Shown: in pieces, positions 8,002 through 16,654 of the stretch
Position numbering within the stretch: position 1 is the first letter of the stretch
Layout: each line of letters begins with the position of its first letter
Assembly (NCBI RefSeq): GCF_036924715.1
Contig: NZ_JAZHSB010000001.1
Coordinates: 5,199,001-5,263,000 of the forward strand
Source of the DNA: Bradyrhizobium sp. AZCC 1721
GTDB taxonomy: Bacteria > Pseudomonadota > Alphaproteobacteria > Rhizobiales > Xanthobacteraceae
Length of the DNA stretch: 64,000 nucleotides
Reading direction: 5' to 3'
The notes under the pieces: generated by a model
The model's database searches: none
Told to the model about the DNA's origin: nothing
The model's input: only the letters and a program-made list of their open reading frames with translations
Translations under genes and position numbers: made by a program

Positions 8002-9219
8002 TCATGCCGCCTCGGAACGGATCGCGAGCGAGCGGCCGAACATCATGTCGGCGCGAATTCGGGCCGTCGGTTGACGGGTGCGGATCAATTCGAGATACCA
8101 GAGCGCGTCGGCGACATCGCCGATCAGCACCGCGCCGGTCAATCGCCCATCCGCGATCACGAGCTTCTTGTAAGTGCCGTGGTTGATGTCGGAGAGCACG
8201 ATGGCCTCGCTGCCGTCGCAGCCCATAAAATCACCGGCGGAGAACACGCTGACGCCGGAAACTTTCAGATTGGTCGCAACGATGCTTCCGCTGTACGACG
8301 CTACACGCCCGGCGAGATGCCGCGCCAGCACCCTCGCCTGTTCATAGGCCGGCTCGACCAGGCCGTAGCAGAGGCCGCGATGCTCGGCGCACTCGCCGAT
8401 GGCGAAAATACCGGAGGCGCCGGTTTGCAGATGATCGTCGACCACGATGCCGCGGTTGACAGAGATACCGGCTTCCCTGGCGAGCGCGATGTTCGGACGA
8501 ATGCCTGCGGCAAAGATCACGGCGTCGGCCTTAAGCAGGCGTCCGTCCGCCAGTTCGACGCCTTCAACCTGCGTCTCGCCATGAATTCTCGCCGTGTTGG
8601 CGTTGAGAAGAATTTCGATGCCCTTGCTCTCGACGAGGGACTTCAATAGCGCCGCCGCAGGCGCGTCGAGCTGTCGCTCCATCAGGCGGTCCATGAGATG
8701 CACCAGCGTCACCGGCGCGCCGGCCTTGGCGAGGCCATAGGCCGCCTCTAGGCCCAATAGTCCCCCGCCAACCACCACCACGCGCTTTTTCTGCGCGGCC
8801 AGCGTCAGCAGCAAGTCAACGTCGCGGCTGTCGCGGAACGTATGCACGCCGGCGAGATCGGCGCCGGGTACATTCAACCGCAGCGGCGACGAGCCTGTGG
8901 TCAGCACCAGTTTCGAGAACGGAATGCTCTCGTCGTTCTCGATCTTGAGCTCGCGGCGACCGACATCAATCTCGGTCGCCACGCAGCCATACTTCAGGGT
9001 GACGCCGCGGTCGCGCCACCAGGACGCCGGCCGCAGCTCGATGTCCTGCGAGGTGGTCTCGCCGGCCAGCACTGACGACAGCAGCACGCGATTGTACGCA
9101 AGCCGTGGTTCGTCGCCGATCACGGCGACGGCGTAGCGGCCCAAGGCCACCTTGGCGAGTTCATCGACCAGACGGGCAGCGGCCATGCCGTTGCCGACGA
9201 TGACAAGCGGTTCGCTCAT
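8002..9219 (-). CDS. FAD/NAD(P)H-dependent reductase, electron donor to nitrate reductase
   Basis: This 405-residue two-dinucleotide-binding-domain flavoprotein has GNGMAAARLVDEL at residues 8-20 for FAD, VVVVGGGLLGLEAAYGLAK at about 145-165 for NAD(P)H, and a conserved AIGECAEHRG segment near residue 280. It resembles the N-terminal reductase part of NirB, but the siroheme and [4Fe-4S] domains are absent, so it is not itself a nitrite reductase. Placed between nrtD and nasA in the operon, it most likely passes NAD(P)H electrons to the BFD-like cluster of NasA, a NasB-like role. GAGGA stands six bases before the ATG. A nitrite reductase gene is not in this window. Confidence 0.88.
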   Translation of the reverse strand: MSEPLVIVGNGMAAARLVDELAKVALGRYAVAVIGDEPRLAYNRVLLSSVLAGETTSQDIELRPASWWRDRGVTLKYGCVATEIDVGRRELKIENDESIPFSKLVLTTGSSPLRLNVPGADLAGVHTFRDSRDVDLLLTLAAQKKRVVVVGGGLLGLEAAYGLAKAGAPVTLVHLMDRLMERQLDAPAAALLKSLVESKGIEILLNANTARIHGETQVEGVELADGRLLKADAVIFAAGIRPNIALAREAGISVNRGIVVDDHLQTGASGIFAIGECAEHRGLCYGLVEPAYEQARVLARHLAGRVASYSGSIVATNLKVSGVSVFSAGDFMGCDGSEAIVLSDINHGTYKKLVIADGRLTGAVLIGDVADALWYLELIRTRQPTARIRADMMFGRSLAIRSEAA

Positions 9220-9252
9220 GGCACGTCCTCACCTAGCCGCTTTCGTACGGAC

Positions 9253-10047
9253 CTACGCCGCCTCGACGAAGCGATGCCGCTCGTAGAGGAATTCGAGCAC
9301 GCGTTGCCGGCACTTGAGGTAGCCGGGGTTGGTCGCGAGCTCGAGTCGCTTGCGCGGACGAGCCAAAGGCACTTCCAGCACCTCGCCGATCCGCGCGCTC
9401 GGGCCGTTGGTCATCATCACGATGCGGTCCGACAGCAGCACGGCCTCGTCGACGTCGTGCGTGATCATCACGATGGTGTTGCCAAGCTTCTGGTGCAGCG
9501 CCATCACCGAGTCCTGCAGGTGCGCACGTGTCAACGCGTCAAGCGCACCGAACGGCTCGTCGAGCAAAAGCACTTTCGGCTCCATCGCCAGCGCACGGGC
9601 AATGCCGACGCGCTGCTTCATGCCACCTGAAATTTCCGACGGGCGCTTGTCCTTGGCGTGCGCCATCTGCACCAAATTGAGATTGTGCATCACCCAGGCG
9701 TCGCGCTCCGTGCGGCTCTTGGTCGACGAAAACACCTTGTCGACGCCGAGCTTGACGTTTTCGTACACCGTCAGCCACGGCAGCAGGCTGTGGTTCTGGA
9801 ACACCACCGCGCGATCCGGTCCCGGCGAATTGACCTCGCGGTTCTCCAGCAGCACGCCACCATTTGTGGCGCCGGTGAGGCCGGCGACGATATTGAGCAG
9901 CGTTGACTTGCCGCAGCCGGAATGGCCGATGATCGAGACGTACTCGCCCTTCTCGATCGTCAGGCTGATGTCCTTCAGCACCTCGGTCGTGGCATTACCG
10001 CGAGTGAAGGTCTTGTCGATGTGGTCGAGCTTCAAATAGGCCTGCAT
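9253..10047 (-). CDS. nrtD: nitrate ABC transporter ATP-binding protein
   Basis: This 264-residue ABC ATPase has Walker A GHSGCGKST, the signature EISGGMKQRVGIARAL, Walker B KVLLLDEPFGALDAL and the switch histidine in ITHDVDEA. It belongs to the nitrate/sulfonate/taurine (NrtCD/SsuB/TauB) subfamily. The phrase GLTGATNGGVLLENREVNSPGPDRAVVFQNHSLL is split by no insertion, so it is a simple single-domain ATPase rather than the NrtC form fused to a binding domain. It lies 13 bases after nrtB and 33 bases before the FAD reductase, in one operon. Confidence 0.93.
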   Translation of the reverse strand: MQAYLKLDHIDKTFTRGNATTEVLKDISLTIEKGEYVSIIGHSGCGKSTLLNIVAGLTGATNGGVLLENREVNSPGPDRAVVFQNHSLLPWLTVYENVKLGVDKVFSSTKSRTERDAWVMHNLNLVQMAHAKDKRPSEISGGMKQRVGIARALAMEPKVLLLDEPFGALDALTRAHLQDSVMALHQKLGNTIVMITHDVDEAVLLSDRIVMMTNGPSARIGEVLEVPLARPRKRLELATNPGYLKCRQRVLEFLYERHRFVEAA

Positions 10048-10060
10048 GACATGTTTTCCT

Positions 10061-10969
10061 TCAATTCGCCGCGGTACCGTGGGTCACGAACTTGGCTAGT
10101 CCCGCGATCATGCGGTCGAGCACGAAGCCGATGATGCCGACATAGAACAGCGCCAGGATGATTTCGCTGATGTGCGAGGAATTCCAGGCGTCCCAGATGA
10201 AGAAGCCGATGCCGACGCCGCCGATCAGCATTTCCGCCGCGACGATCGCAAGCCACGACAGGCCGATGCCGATGCGCAGGCCGGTGAAGATGTAAGGCGC
10301 CGCCGCCGGGATCATGATCTTCCAGAAAAATTCCAGCGGATTGAGCTGCACCACCGCCGCGACGTTGCGGTAGTCCTGCGGGATGTTGCGGATGCCGACC
10401 GCGGTGTTGATGATGATCGGCCAGACCGAGGTGATAAAGATGACGAAGATCGCCGACGGCTGTCCATCACGGAACGCGGCCAGCGACAGCGGCAGCCAGG
10501 CCAGTGGCGGAATGGTGCGCAGCACCTGGAACAGCGGATCGAGTCCGCGCATCGCCCACACCGATTGTCCGACCAGCGTACCCAGCGCGATGCCGACGAT
10601 GGCGGCGATCGAATAGCCATACGCGACGCGCTGCAGCGAGGCGGACAGATGCCAGAACAGGCCCTTGTCGATGCCGCCATTGTCGAAGAACGGATCGAAG
10701 ATCAGTTCCTTAGTGTCTTTGAAGACGCGCGACGGCGGCGGCAGGGTCGAGCCGGTGCGACGGCAGACCAGCTCCCAGAACAACATCAGGAGCGCTAGCA
10801 CGATCAGCGGCGGCACGACGCGTACCGCGATCTCCTTGCCCACCTTGACGTATTTTTCGGCACGCGGCGCCGGCTTCGGCGTCATCGTCACCACCGGCGC
10901 CGCAGAGGTCGGCGAAGCGGTCGGAATGGCCACCGCGGTGGCTTCAGCTTTGATCGCAGGCATCGTCAT
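10061..10969 (-). CDS. nrtB: nitrate ABC transporter permease
   Basis: This is a 302-residue inner-membrane permease. An unusual Ala/Pro/Thr-rich cytoplasmic N-terminus of about 45 residues precedes the first membrane segment (VRVVPPLIVLALLMLFWELV). The binding-protein-dependent transport loop reads AAVVQLNPLEFFWKIMIPAAAPYIFTG, containing the EAA-like coupling helix, and ends in GLSWLAIVAAEML. This pattern and the position between nrtA and nrtD identify NrtB. The gap to nrtA is about 60 bases and to nrtD 13 bases. Confidence 0.92.
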   Translation of the reverse strand: MTMPAIKAEATAVAIPTASPTSAAPVVTMTPKPAPRAEKYVKVGKEIAVRVVPPLIVLALLMLFWELVCRRTGSTLPPPSRVFKDTKELIFDPFFDNGGIDKGLFWHLSASLQRVAYGYSIAAIVGIALGTLVGQSVWAMRGLDPLFQVLRTIPPLAWLPLSLAAFRDGQPSAIFVIFITSVWPIIINTAVGIRNIPQDYRNVAAVVQLNPLEFFWKIMIPAAAPYIFTGLRIGIGLSWLAIVAAEMLIGGVGIGFFIWDAWNSSHISEIILALFYVGIIGFVLDRMIAGLAKFVTHGTAAN

Positions 10970-11031
10970 TGAAAATGCATCTCCGTGTTCAATGAGCGGG
11001 CCGCCCGCAACCGCGCGCAGCCCGGGCTTGA

Positions 11032-12351
11032 TCAGACTTCAACGCGCTTAATCGAAAGGGACTTCAGGTACGCAGCCGGGTTTTCCGGATCGAACACCTT
11101 GCCGTCGAAGAAGGTCTCCTTGCCGCGCGAGGTCGAAGTCGGAATCTCTGCGGCGGGGACGCCCAGCGTCTTGGCGGCTTCTTTCCAGAGATCCTCACGG
11201 TTGACCTTGGCGACCAGCGCCTTGCTGTCGAAGCCCGCTTCGTATTTGCCCCAACGGATATCTTCCGTCATGAACCAGAGATCGTGGCTCTGGAACGGAT
11301 AGGAAGCGAAGTCGCGCCAGTACTTCATGATGTGCGGCGAATTCTCGACGACCTTGCCGGGGATGCCGTAGTCGAACTTGCCCGCCGAACGGTCATAAAC
11401 GTCGTCGACAGGACAATTCATCCACTGCCGCTTGCCCATGATGGTGGCGAGCTCTTTCTTGTTCTCAGCCTTGTCGGCCCATTGCTGCGCCTCCATCACA
11501 GCCATCAGGATCGCCTTGGCGGCCTTTGGATACTTGTCGACCCAGGCTGCGCGCATGCCGAGCGACTTCTCCGGATGCTTGTTCCAGAGCTCGCCGGTGT
11601 TGACCGCGGTGTAGCCGATGCCCTGGTTGATGAGCTGCAGATTCCAGGGTTCGCCAACGCAGAAGGCATCCATCGTGCCCACTTTCATGTTGGCAACCAT
11701 CTGCGGCGGCGGCACCACGATGGTCTCGACGTCCTTGTCGGGATCGATGCCACCGGCGGCGAGCCAGTAACGGATCCACAGATCGTGCGTGCCGCCCGGG
11801 AAGGTCATCGCAATCTTGGCCGACTTGCCGGCGGCCTTCTTCTGCTCGAACACGGCTTTGAGCGGTGAAGAGTCAGTCCCGATCTTGAGGTTGGCATACT
11901 CCTTGGCAATCGAGATGCACTGCGCATCGAGATTGAGCCGAGCCAGAATGTACATCGGCGTCGGCACGTTGTTTTGCGTCACCTTGCCGGCCGAAATCAG
12001 ATAGGGCATCGGCGTCAGGATGTGCGCGCCATCGATGCCGTTGCCTTCCGAGCCGAGCACGAGGTTGTCGCGGGTGGTGCCCCACGATGCCTGCTTGGCG
12101 ACCTCGACGTCGGGCATGCCGTGCTTGGCGAAGAATCCCTTGTCCTTGGCGACGAACAGCGGCCCGGCGTCGCTGAGCGCAATGAACCCGAGCGTCGCCT
12201 TGGTCACTTCCGGACCCGCGCCTTGCGCAAACGCGCCGGCCGGGAAATTCAGCTTCGCCGCGGCGAGTAACGCCGCCGTGCCGCCGGTGGCCTTGAGGAG
12301 CTGGCGGCGGCTGAAACCGCGGCGTGAGGTCGGATGGGTAGGCTTCGTCAT
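11032..12351 (-). CDS. nrtA: nitrate ABC transporter substrate-binding protein
   Basis: This 439-residue exported binding protein of the NrtA/CmpA family has a Tat signal (SRRGFSRRQLLKATGG) followed by a hydrophobic run ending around AFAQ. The body shows the family phrases LGFIALSDAGPLFVAKDKGFFAKHG, EGNGIDGAHILTPMPYLI and FCVGEPWNLQLINQGIGYTA. The reading frame is open for 52 further codons upstream. I chose the ATG at 12351 because it directly precedes the Tat motif, has AAAGGA about 11 bases upstream, and leaves a leader of about 150 bases after the putative sigma-54 promoter. It is the first gene of the nitrate operon. Confidence 0.94.
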   Translation of the reverse strand: MTKPTHPTSRRGFSRRQLLKATGGTAALLAAAKLNFPAGAFAQGAGPEVTKATLGFIALSDAGPLFVAKDKGFFAKHGMPDVEVAKQASWGTTRDNLVLGSEGNGIDGAHILTPMPYLISAGKVTQNNVPTPMYILARLNLDAQCISIAKEYANLKIGTDSSPLKAVFEQKKAAGKSAKIAMTFPGGTHDLWIRYWLAAGGIDPDKDVETIVVPPPQMVANMKVGTMDAFCVGEPWNLQLINQGIGYTAVNTGELWNKHPEKSLGMRAAWVDKYPKAAKAILMAVMEAQQWADKAENKKELATIMGKRQWMNCPVDDVYDRSAGKFDYGIPGKVVENSPHIMKYWRDFASYPFQSHDLWFMTEDIRWGKYEAGFDSKALVAKVNREDLWKEAAKTLGVPAAEIPTSTSRGKETFFDGKVFDPENPAAYLKSLSIKRVEV

Positions 12352-12513
12352 GGGCGTCGTTGTCCTTTGCGTCGGTGCGTTGAACGGGGCCGTCCGATTG
12401 GTGTCACCGCGCCAGGCGCAGAAGGGCGCGTTCCAGGGAGGCCCCGGAATGGCGGCGTCACAATTCGGATGAGTGGTCTCGAGGGACGGCTTCAATGGCG
12501 TCGACACAAGCTA

Positions 12514-12529
12514 TTCAAGCTTCGTGCCA
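12514..12529 (-). promoter_or_regulatory. candidate sigma-54 (RpoN) promoter of the nitrate operon
   Basis: On the minus strand the sequence reads TGGCACG-AAGC-TTGAA. The -24 element is exact; the -12 element matches TTGCA except that the invariant C is A. Transcription would start near 12502, giving a leader of about 150 bases before nrtA. Nitrogen-controlled RpoN/NtrC promoters are known for nitrate assimilation genes. The -12 mismatch keeps this uncertain. Confidence 0.55.
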
Positions 12530-12558
12530 AGCCTCCCGCAGCGCAAAAATTATAATTA

Positions 12559-12571
12559 TATCAATGTATTA
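12559..12571 (+). promoter_or_regulatory. candidate IHF binding site upstream of the nitrate operon promoter
   Basis: TATCAATGTATTA fits the IHF consensus WATCAA-N4-TTR exactly and lies in a strikingly AT-rich tract (12545-12575) of otherwise GC-rich DNA. It is about 30 bases upstream of the -24 element, where IHF bends DNA to bring an enhancer-bound activator to sigma-54 polymerase. Confidence 0.5.
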
Positions 12572-12637
12572 TTCATCTACCGCCGCTAAATCCGGCAACC
12601 AAAGAGAAACCGGTTCCGCATCCAAAATTTGCGATTC

Positions 12638-12670
12638 GCCCAATTCTTGTGCGGCGCACAAGAATTGGGC
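12638..12670 (-). terminator. perfect 15-bp stem-loop downstream of the dioxygenase gene
   Basis: GCCCAATTCTTGTGC and its exact reverse complement are separated by three bases. The hairpin starts 19 bases beyond the stop of the dioxygenase gene (12690, minus strand) and separates it from the nitrate operon promoter region. Only a weak T-rich tract follows, so termination efficiency is uncertain. Confidence 0.6.
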
Positions 12671-12689
12671 AAGCACAGAAACAGACGGC

Positions 12690-13604
12690 TTACGCGTCCT
12701 CTGAGGTCTTCGCCATCATCGGTTTCGGCGCGCTTCCCTCGCCTGGCTTCATGCGGAATTCGTAGCTCATCAGGTGCCACGGCTCGCCCGCGGGCTTGCC
12801 GTCCGGCATCGTCGGATCGGTACGCTTTTCGATTCTGGCGACCAGCTCGTCCTTGACCCCGAACACCACGTCGGAATCGAGATATTTGTCGCCGTCGATG
12901 AAGACGTGGGTGATCAGCGGCTGATAGCCGGGCGCATCGACCAGGAAATGCACGTGCGCCGGCCGCATCGGGTGACGGCCGGTCTGCACGATCATCTCGC
13001 CTACCGGACCGTCGGTCGGAATCGGGTAGCTGCACGGCAGGATGGTGCGGAAGAAGAACCTTCCATCGGCATCGGTAATGAAACGCGCCCGCGACGACGG
13101 CCCTTCAGTCGCATAAGCCGGCTTCTGGGAATCATAGAAGCCGTCATCGTCGGCATGCCAGATGTCCACCGGCACGCCGGCCAGCGGCTTGCCCTCGAGG
13201 TCGGTGACGCGGCTCTGCACGAACATCCGCTCGCCGGGTAGCGTCGCCGAAATATCGGTGCCGTGTGGCATCACCTTGTGCTCGCCGACATAGAACGGGC
13301 CGAGCACCGTGGTCTCGGTGGCGCCCTCGCGCTCCCGGTGGTTCACGGCATCGACCAGCATCGATACGCCGAGCACGTCGGACAGCAGAATGAACTCCTG
13401 CCGGATCGGGGTGCACTTCTGGCCGGTCCGCGTTAGAAAATCGATCGCATATTCCCATTCCTCGAAGGTGAGGTCGGTCTTGCGGACATAGTCGTGGAGT
13501 GATTTCACCAGTTCCTGAAGCAGGAATTTGGCGCGCGTATCCGGCGTATTGTCGAAGCTGCGGATGACGGCGGCGGTCAGTTCGGTCTCGCTGAATTGGC
13601 GCAT
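12690..13604 (-). CDS. intradiol ring-cleavage dioxygenase, probably hydroxyquinol 1,2-dioxygenase
   Basis: The 304-residue enzyme has the catechol dioxygenase N-terminal dimerisation domain (residues 1-100, FLLQELVKSLHDYVR ... ILLSDVLGVSMLVDA) and a C-terminal intradiol domain (ATETTVLGPFYV onward). The non-heme Fe(III) ligands are expected at Tyr157 (DGFYD), Tyr193 (SYPIP), His217 and His219 (RPAHVHF), and all are present. Length and the TVLGPFYVGEHK pattern fit hydroxyquinol (1,2,4-trihydroxybenzene) cleavage to maleylacetate better than catechol 1,2-dioxygenase, but sequence alone does not settle the substrate. No maleylacetate reductase is nearby. It is divergent from the esterase gene at 13738. 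Confidence 0.87.
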   Translation of the reverse strand: MRQFSETELTAAVIRSFDNTPDTRAKFLLQELVKSLHDYVRKTDLTFEEWEYAIDFLTRTGQKCTPIRQEFILLSDVLGVSMLVDAVNHREREGATETTVLGPFYVGEHKVMPHGTDISATLPGERMFVQSRVTDLEGKPLAGVPVDIWHADDDGFYDSQKPAYATEGPSSRARFITDADGRFFFRTILPCSYPIPTDGPVGEMIVQTGRHPMRPAHVHFLVDAPGYQPLITHVFIDGDKYLDSDVVFGVKDELVARIEKRTDPTMPDGKPAGEPWHLMSYEFRMKPGEGSAPKPMMAKTSEDA

Positions 13605-13737
13605 TTTTGCTGTCCTGCGGAGATATGCGATGGCTGGAGTCAGCCTATATCACCCTTCCAGCCCACAGAAGCACGGGCCGTTGGAACACGGGACACTTTT
13701 CGGCTATCAAGGCCGCAGTCGCCAGCCGGAGATGCCG

Positions 13738-15006
13738 ATGTTAGCCCCCGCCTCGCCCGAATCCGCCGGAATGTCCAAGGCGGCCCTCGATCGCCTCGAA
13801 AATCATCTGAAGCAGCGTTACATCGATGCCGGCCGCTTCCCGGGGACTCAGCTCCTGATCTATCGCCGCGGCAAGGTCGTCCATTCGTCCGCGCAGGGCT
13901 TTGCCGATCTCGAGCGCAAGGTGCCGGTCAAGGACGACACGATCTTCCGCATCTATTCGATGACCAAGCCGCTCACCTCCGTCGCCTTCATGATGCTGGT
14001 CGAGGAAGGCCACGTCGCGCTCGATGAGCCCGTGCACAAATACATTCCGGCATGGAAGAACCTCGGCGTGTTCGTGGCCGGTACGCACCCGGCCTTCCTG
14101 ACCCGACCGCCGTCACGGCCGATGCTGATCGTGGATCTGTTGCGGCACACCTCCGGCCTGACATACGGCTTCCAACAACGCAGCAACGTCGATGCGGCCT
14201 ATCGCGAGAACAAGATCGGCGAAGTCATCAAGGCCGGCACGCTGCAAAGCATGATCGACGACCTTGCAAAAATTCCGCTGGAATTTTCGCCGGGCGAGGC
14301 CTGGAATTATTCCGTCGCCACGGACGTGATCGGCTATCTCATCGGTTTGATCAGCGGCAAGCCGTTCGAGCAGTTTCTGAAAGAGCGCATCCTCGATCCG
14401 CTCGGGATGAATGATACCGACTTCTTCGTGCCCAAGGACAAGGCGCATCGGTTCGCGGCGTGTTACTCGGCCGATCCGCAAGGCGGCTTCAACCCGCTCG
14501 CCGCAGAGCGCAAGGGCACGTTGACGCTGCAGGACGACCCGGCGACGAGTTCATTCCTGTCGCCGCCCTCCTTCATCTCCGGCGGCGGCGGCCTGTGCTC
14601 GACCACGGCCGACTATCTCACTTTCTGCCGGGCGCTGCTCAATGGCGGCGAGCTCGGCGGTATCAGATTGTTAGGTCCGAAGACGCTGAAGCTGATGACG
14701 TCCAACCATTTGCCCGGCGGGGTCGACCTGCCGACGATGTCGCGCTCGCTGTTCTCGGAAGCGGCCTATAACGGCATCGGCTTCGGGCTCGGCTTCGCCG
14801 TCACCATGAACCCGGCGCAGACCTTGATTGCCGGCAGTCCCGGCGAGTTCAACTGGGGCGGTGCGGCGACAACGTCGTTCTTCATCGACCCGGTGGAAGA
14901 ACTGATCACGATCTTCATGACTCAGGTGCTGCCGTCGAGCGCCTATCCCTTGCGGCGCGAGCTGCGCACCATGGTGTATGCGGCGATCACCGACAGCAAT
15001 CTTTGA
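13738..15006 (+). CDS. serine hydrolase of the beta-lactamase/EstB esterase family
   Basis: The 422-residue protein carries the class C beta-lactamase-like fold motif S-x-x-K at Ser74-Lys77 (IYSMTKPLTS), the Tyr motif WNYSVATDVIG, and the family phrases LLRHTSGLTYG and GGGGLCSTTADYLTF. Proteins of this group (EstB, LovD-like) hydrolyse short esters; the substrate here is unknown. There is no signal peptide. The frame is open well upstream, but ATG 13738 has CCGGAG seven bases before it, while the ATG at 13732 overlaps that site. It is divergent from the dioxygenase gene. Confidence 0.87.
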   Translation: MLAPASPESAGMSKAALDRLENHLKQRYIDAGRFPGTQLLIYRRGKVVHSSAQGFADLERKVPVKDDTIFRIYSMTKPLTSVAFMMLVEEGHVALDEPVHKYIPAWKNLGVFVAGTHPAFLTRPPSRPMLIVDLLRHTSGLTYGFQQRSNVDAAYRENKIGEVIKAGTLQSMIDDLAKIPLEFSPGEAWNYSVATDVIGYLIGLISGKPFEQFLKERILDPLGMNDTDFFVPKDKAHRFAACYSADPQGGFNPLAAERKGTLTLQDDPATSSFLSPPSFISGGGGLCSTTADYLTFCRALLNGGELGGIRLLGPKTLKLMTSNHLPGGVDLPTMSRSLFSEAAYNGIGFGLGFAVTMNPAQTLIAGSPGEFNWGGAATTSFFIDPVEELITIFMTQVLPSSAYPLRRELRTMVYAAITDSNL

Positions 15007-15109
15007 GGTCGGCGGCCGGGCCACACGGCGGAACCCGGCCGCTTCTCCAGTCGGCTGAATATCTTACGTATCCTCTTATTATTCTTGGCGAAGTTCGGCG
15101 GCTTCTCCT

Positions 15110-16654
15110 ATGCTTGCCCCGATTGGCGCCGATCCGGGGCTTGCGTTGCCGAAACTCTCACTGCCAGTGCGTCTTGTTCTTCTGGTCGCGGGAACAACGC
15201 TGCCGTTGATTATTTTCGCCGCCGGCATCGTCTTCAACCATTACAAGCAGGACCGCCAGAACGCGACGCAACGGGTCCTTGAAACGGTTCGCAGCATTCG
15301 CCTCGTGCTCGACTCGGAGATGCAGCGGATCACCGGCGCACTCCAGGTGCTATCGCTGACAAACGCACTGCGCGACGGGGATTTCGAGGCATTCCGCCGC
15401 ATCTGCCAAGGCTTCCTCGACCAGTATGGCGAAGGCGGCGTCGTGCTGGTTGCGAACCGCGAAGGCCGTCAGGTGTTCTCTTCGCTGACGACTGATACGG
15501 CAAACCTGCCGTTGCGCAACAACCTCGCCCTGGTCGGGAGGGTCTTTGCGGAGAAGAAGCCGGTCTATTCCAACCTGTTCTTTGGGTCGGTGAAGAAGCG
15601 GCTGATCGTAACGGTCGAAGTGCCCGTCATCGTCGATGGCGAAGTACTCTACGACATTTCCTTCAGTCCACCGATCGAGATTTTCCAGGCGATGGTCGAG
15701 CAGCAGCGGCCGAGCAAGGACTGGACGATCTCGATCTTCGACGGCGAAGGCACCAATTTCGCGCGCGTGCCTAACCCACAGGATACTGTCGGCAAGCGTG
15801 CATCGCCCTCGCTCTATACGGAGATGTTCAACAATCCGGAAACCACCCTGCCGACGGTATCGCTCGAGGGCGTGCGGCTGATTACGAGCTTTACCCGCTC
15901 CTCGCTCACCGGCTGGACCGTTGCCGCCGGCGTGGCCGAAAGCTCGCTGGTCGCGCCGCTCTGGCGCAACCTCGCGATCACGAGCGTAATGGGTGCCATA
16001 CTGCTGATGGTTGGGCTCGCGTTCGCGGTGCGGATGGCAACCCAGATTGCCCGCGGCGAGATGCTCCACAATCTCCTGATCGAGGAGCTCAACCATCGCG
16101 TCAAGAATACGCTCGCGGTCCTGCAGTCGATCGCCACCCAGACCTTCCGCAGCGCGAGCCGGGCGGAGCGCGAGAAGTTCGAGGGAAGGCTCGGCGCGCT
16201 GGCGGAGGCACATAATTTGCTCAGCCAGGAGAAGTGGCAGGGCGCGGAGCTGCGGGAAGTGATTGCGCGGGTGCTGCAGCCCTACCTGCTCAACAATCCG
16301 GAGCGGGTGCGGATGTTCGGACCGCGGGTCCCGCTGTCGCCGCGGCTCGCCGTCGTGCTGTCGATGATCGTGCACGAGATCGCAACCAATGCAGCTAAAT
16401 ACGGCGCGCTATCGAACGACACCGGAACCCTCGCGGTGGACTGGGAAATCCTCGAAGAAAGCGACGGGCGCAAGTTGCGGTTGATCTGGACCGAGGCAGG
16501 CGGCCCACCCGTCACGGCACCGGTGCAGCGTGGCTTCGGCTCGCGGCTGATCGAGCGCAGCGCACGCGACCAGCTCGGCGGCGAAGCAACCGTCGACTTC
16601 CTGCCGCGCGGCGTCGTCTACACCGTAAGCTGCGCGCTCGACAGGGAAGAATAG
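15110..16654 (+). CDS. membrane sensor histidine kinase, HWE/HisKA_2 type, with periplasmic sensor domain
   Basis: The 514-residue protein has a first membrane helix at about residues 20-43 and a periplasmic Cache-like sensor (45-285) with a second helix at 287-306 (LAITSVMGAILLMVGLAFAV). Its histidine box EELNHRVKNTLAVLQSIA and the following AEAHNLLSQEKWQGAELREV are the signature of HWE/HisKA_2 kinases. These replace the usual HisKA helix pair and often act without a fused receiver. The ATPase domain (VVLSMIVHEIATNAAKYGAL, RGFGSRLIERS) is complete. No response regulator is next to it. It converges on the TRAP transporter genes with stop codons directly adjacent. Kinases of this class often feed PhyR in the general stress response; that link is inference. 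Confidence 0.9.
   Translation: MLAPIGADPGLALPKLSLPVRLVLLVAGTTLPLIIFAAGIVFNHYKQDRQNATQRVLETVRSIRLVLDSEMQRITGALQVLSLTNALRDGDFEAFRRICQGFLDQYGEGGVVLVANREGRQVFSSLTTDTANLPLRNNLALVGRVFAEKKPVYSNLFFGSVKKRLIVTVEVPVIVDGEVLYDISFSPPIEIFQAMVEQQRPSKDWTISIFDGEGTNFARVPNPQDTVGKRASPSLYTEMFNNPETTLPTVSLEGVRLITSFTRSSLTGWTVAAGVAESSLVAPLWRNLAITSVMGAILLMVGLAFAVRMATQIARGEMLHNLLIEELNHRVKNTLAVLQSIATQTFRSASRAEREKFEGRLGALAEAHNLLSQEKWQGAELREVIARVLQPYLLNNPERVRMFGPRVPLSPRLAVVLSMIVHEIATNAAKYGALSNDTGTLAVDWEILEESDGRKLRLIWTEAGGPPVTAPVQRGFGSRLIERSARDQLGGEATVDFLPRGVVYTVSCALDREE

Noticed and set aside
5541..8186. 881-codon open frame on the plus strand opposite nasA
   Set aside because: It is Arg-rich, has no recognisable domains and lies wholly on the antisense strand of nasA. 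GC-rich third positions of the real gene keep the opposite frame open.
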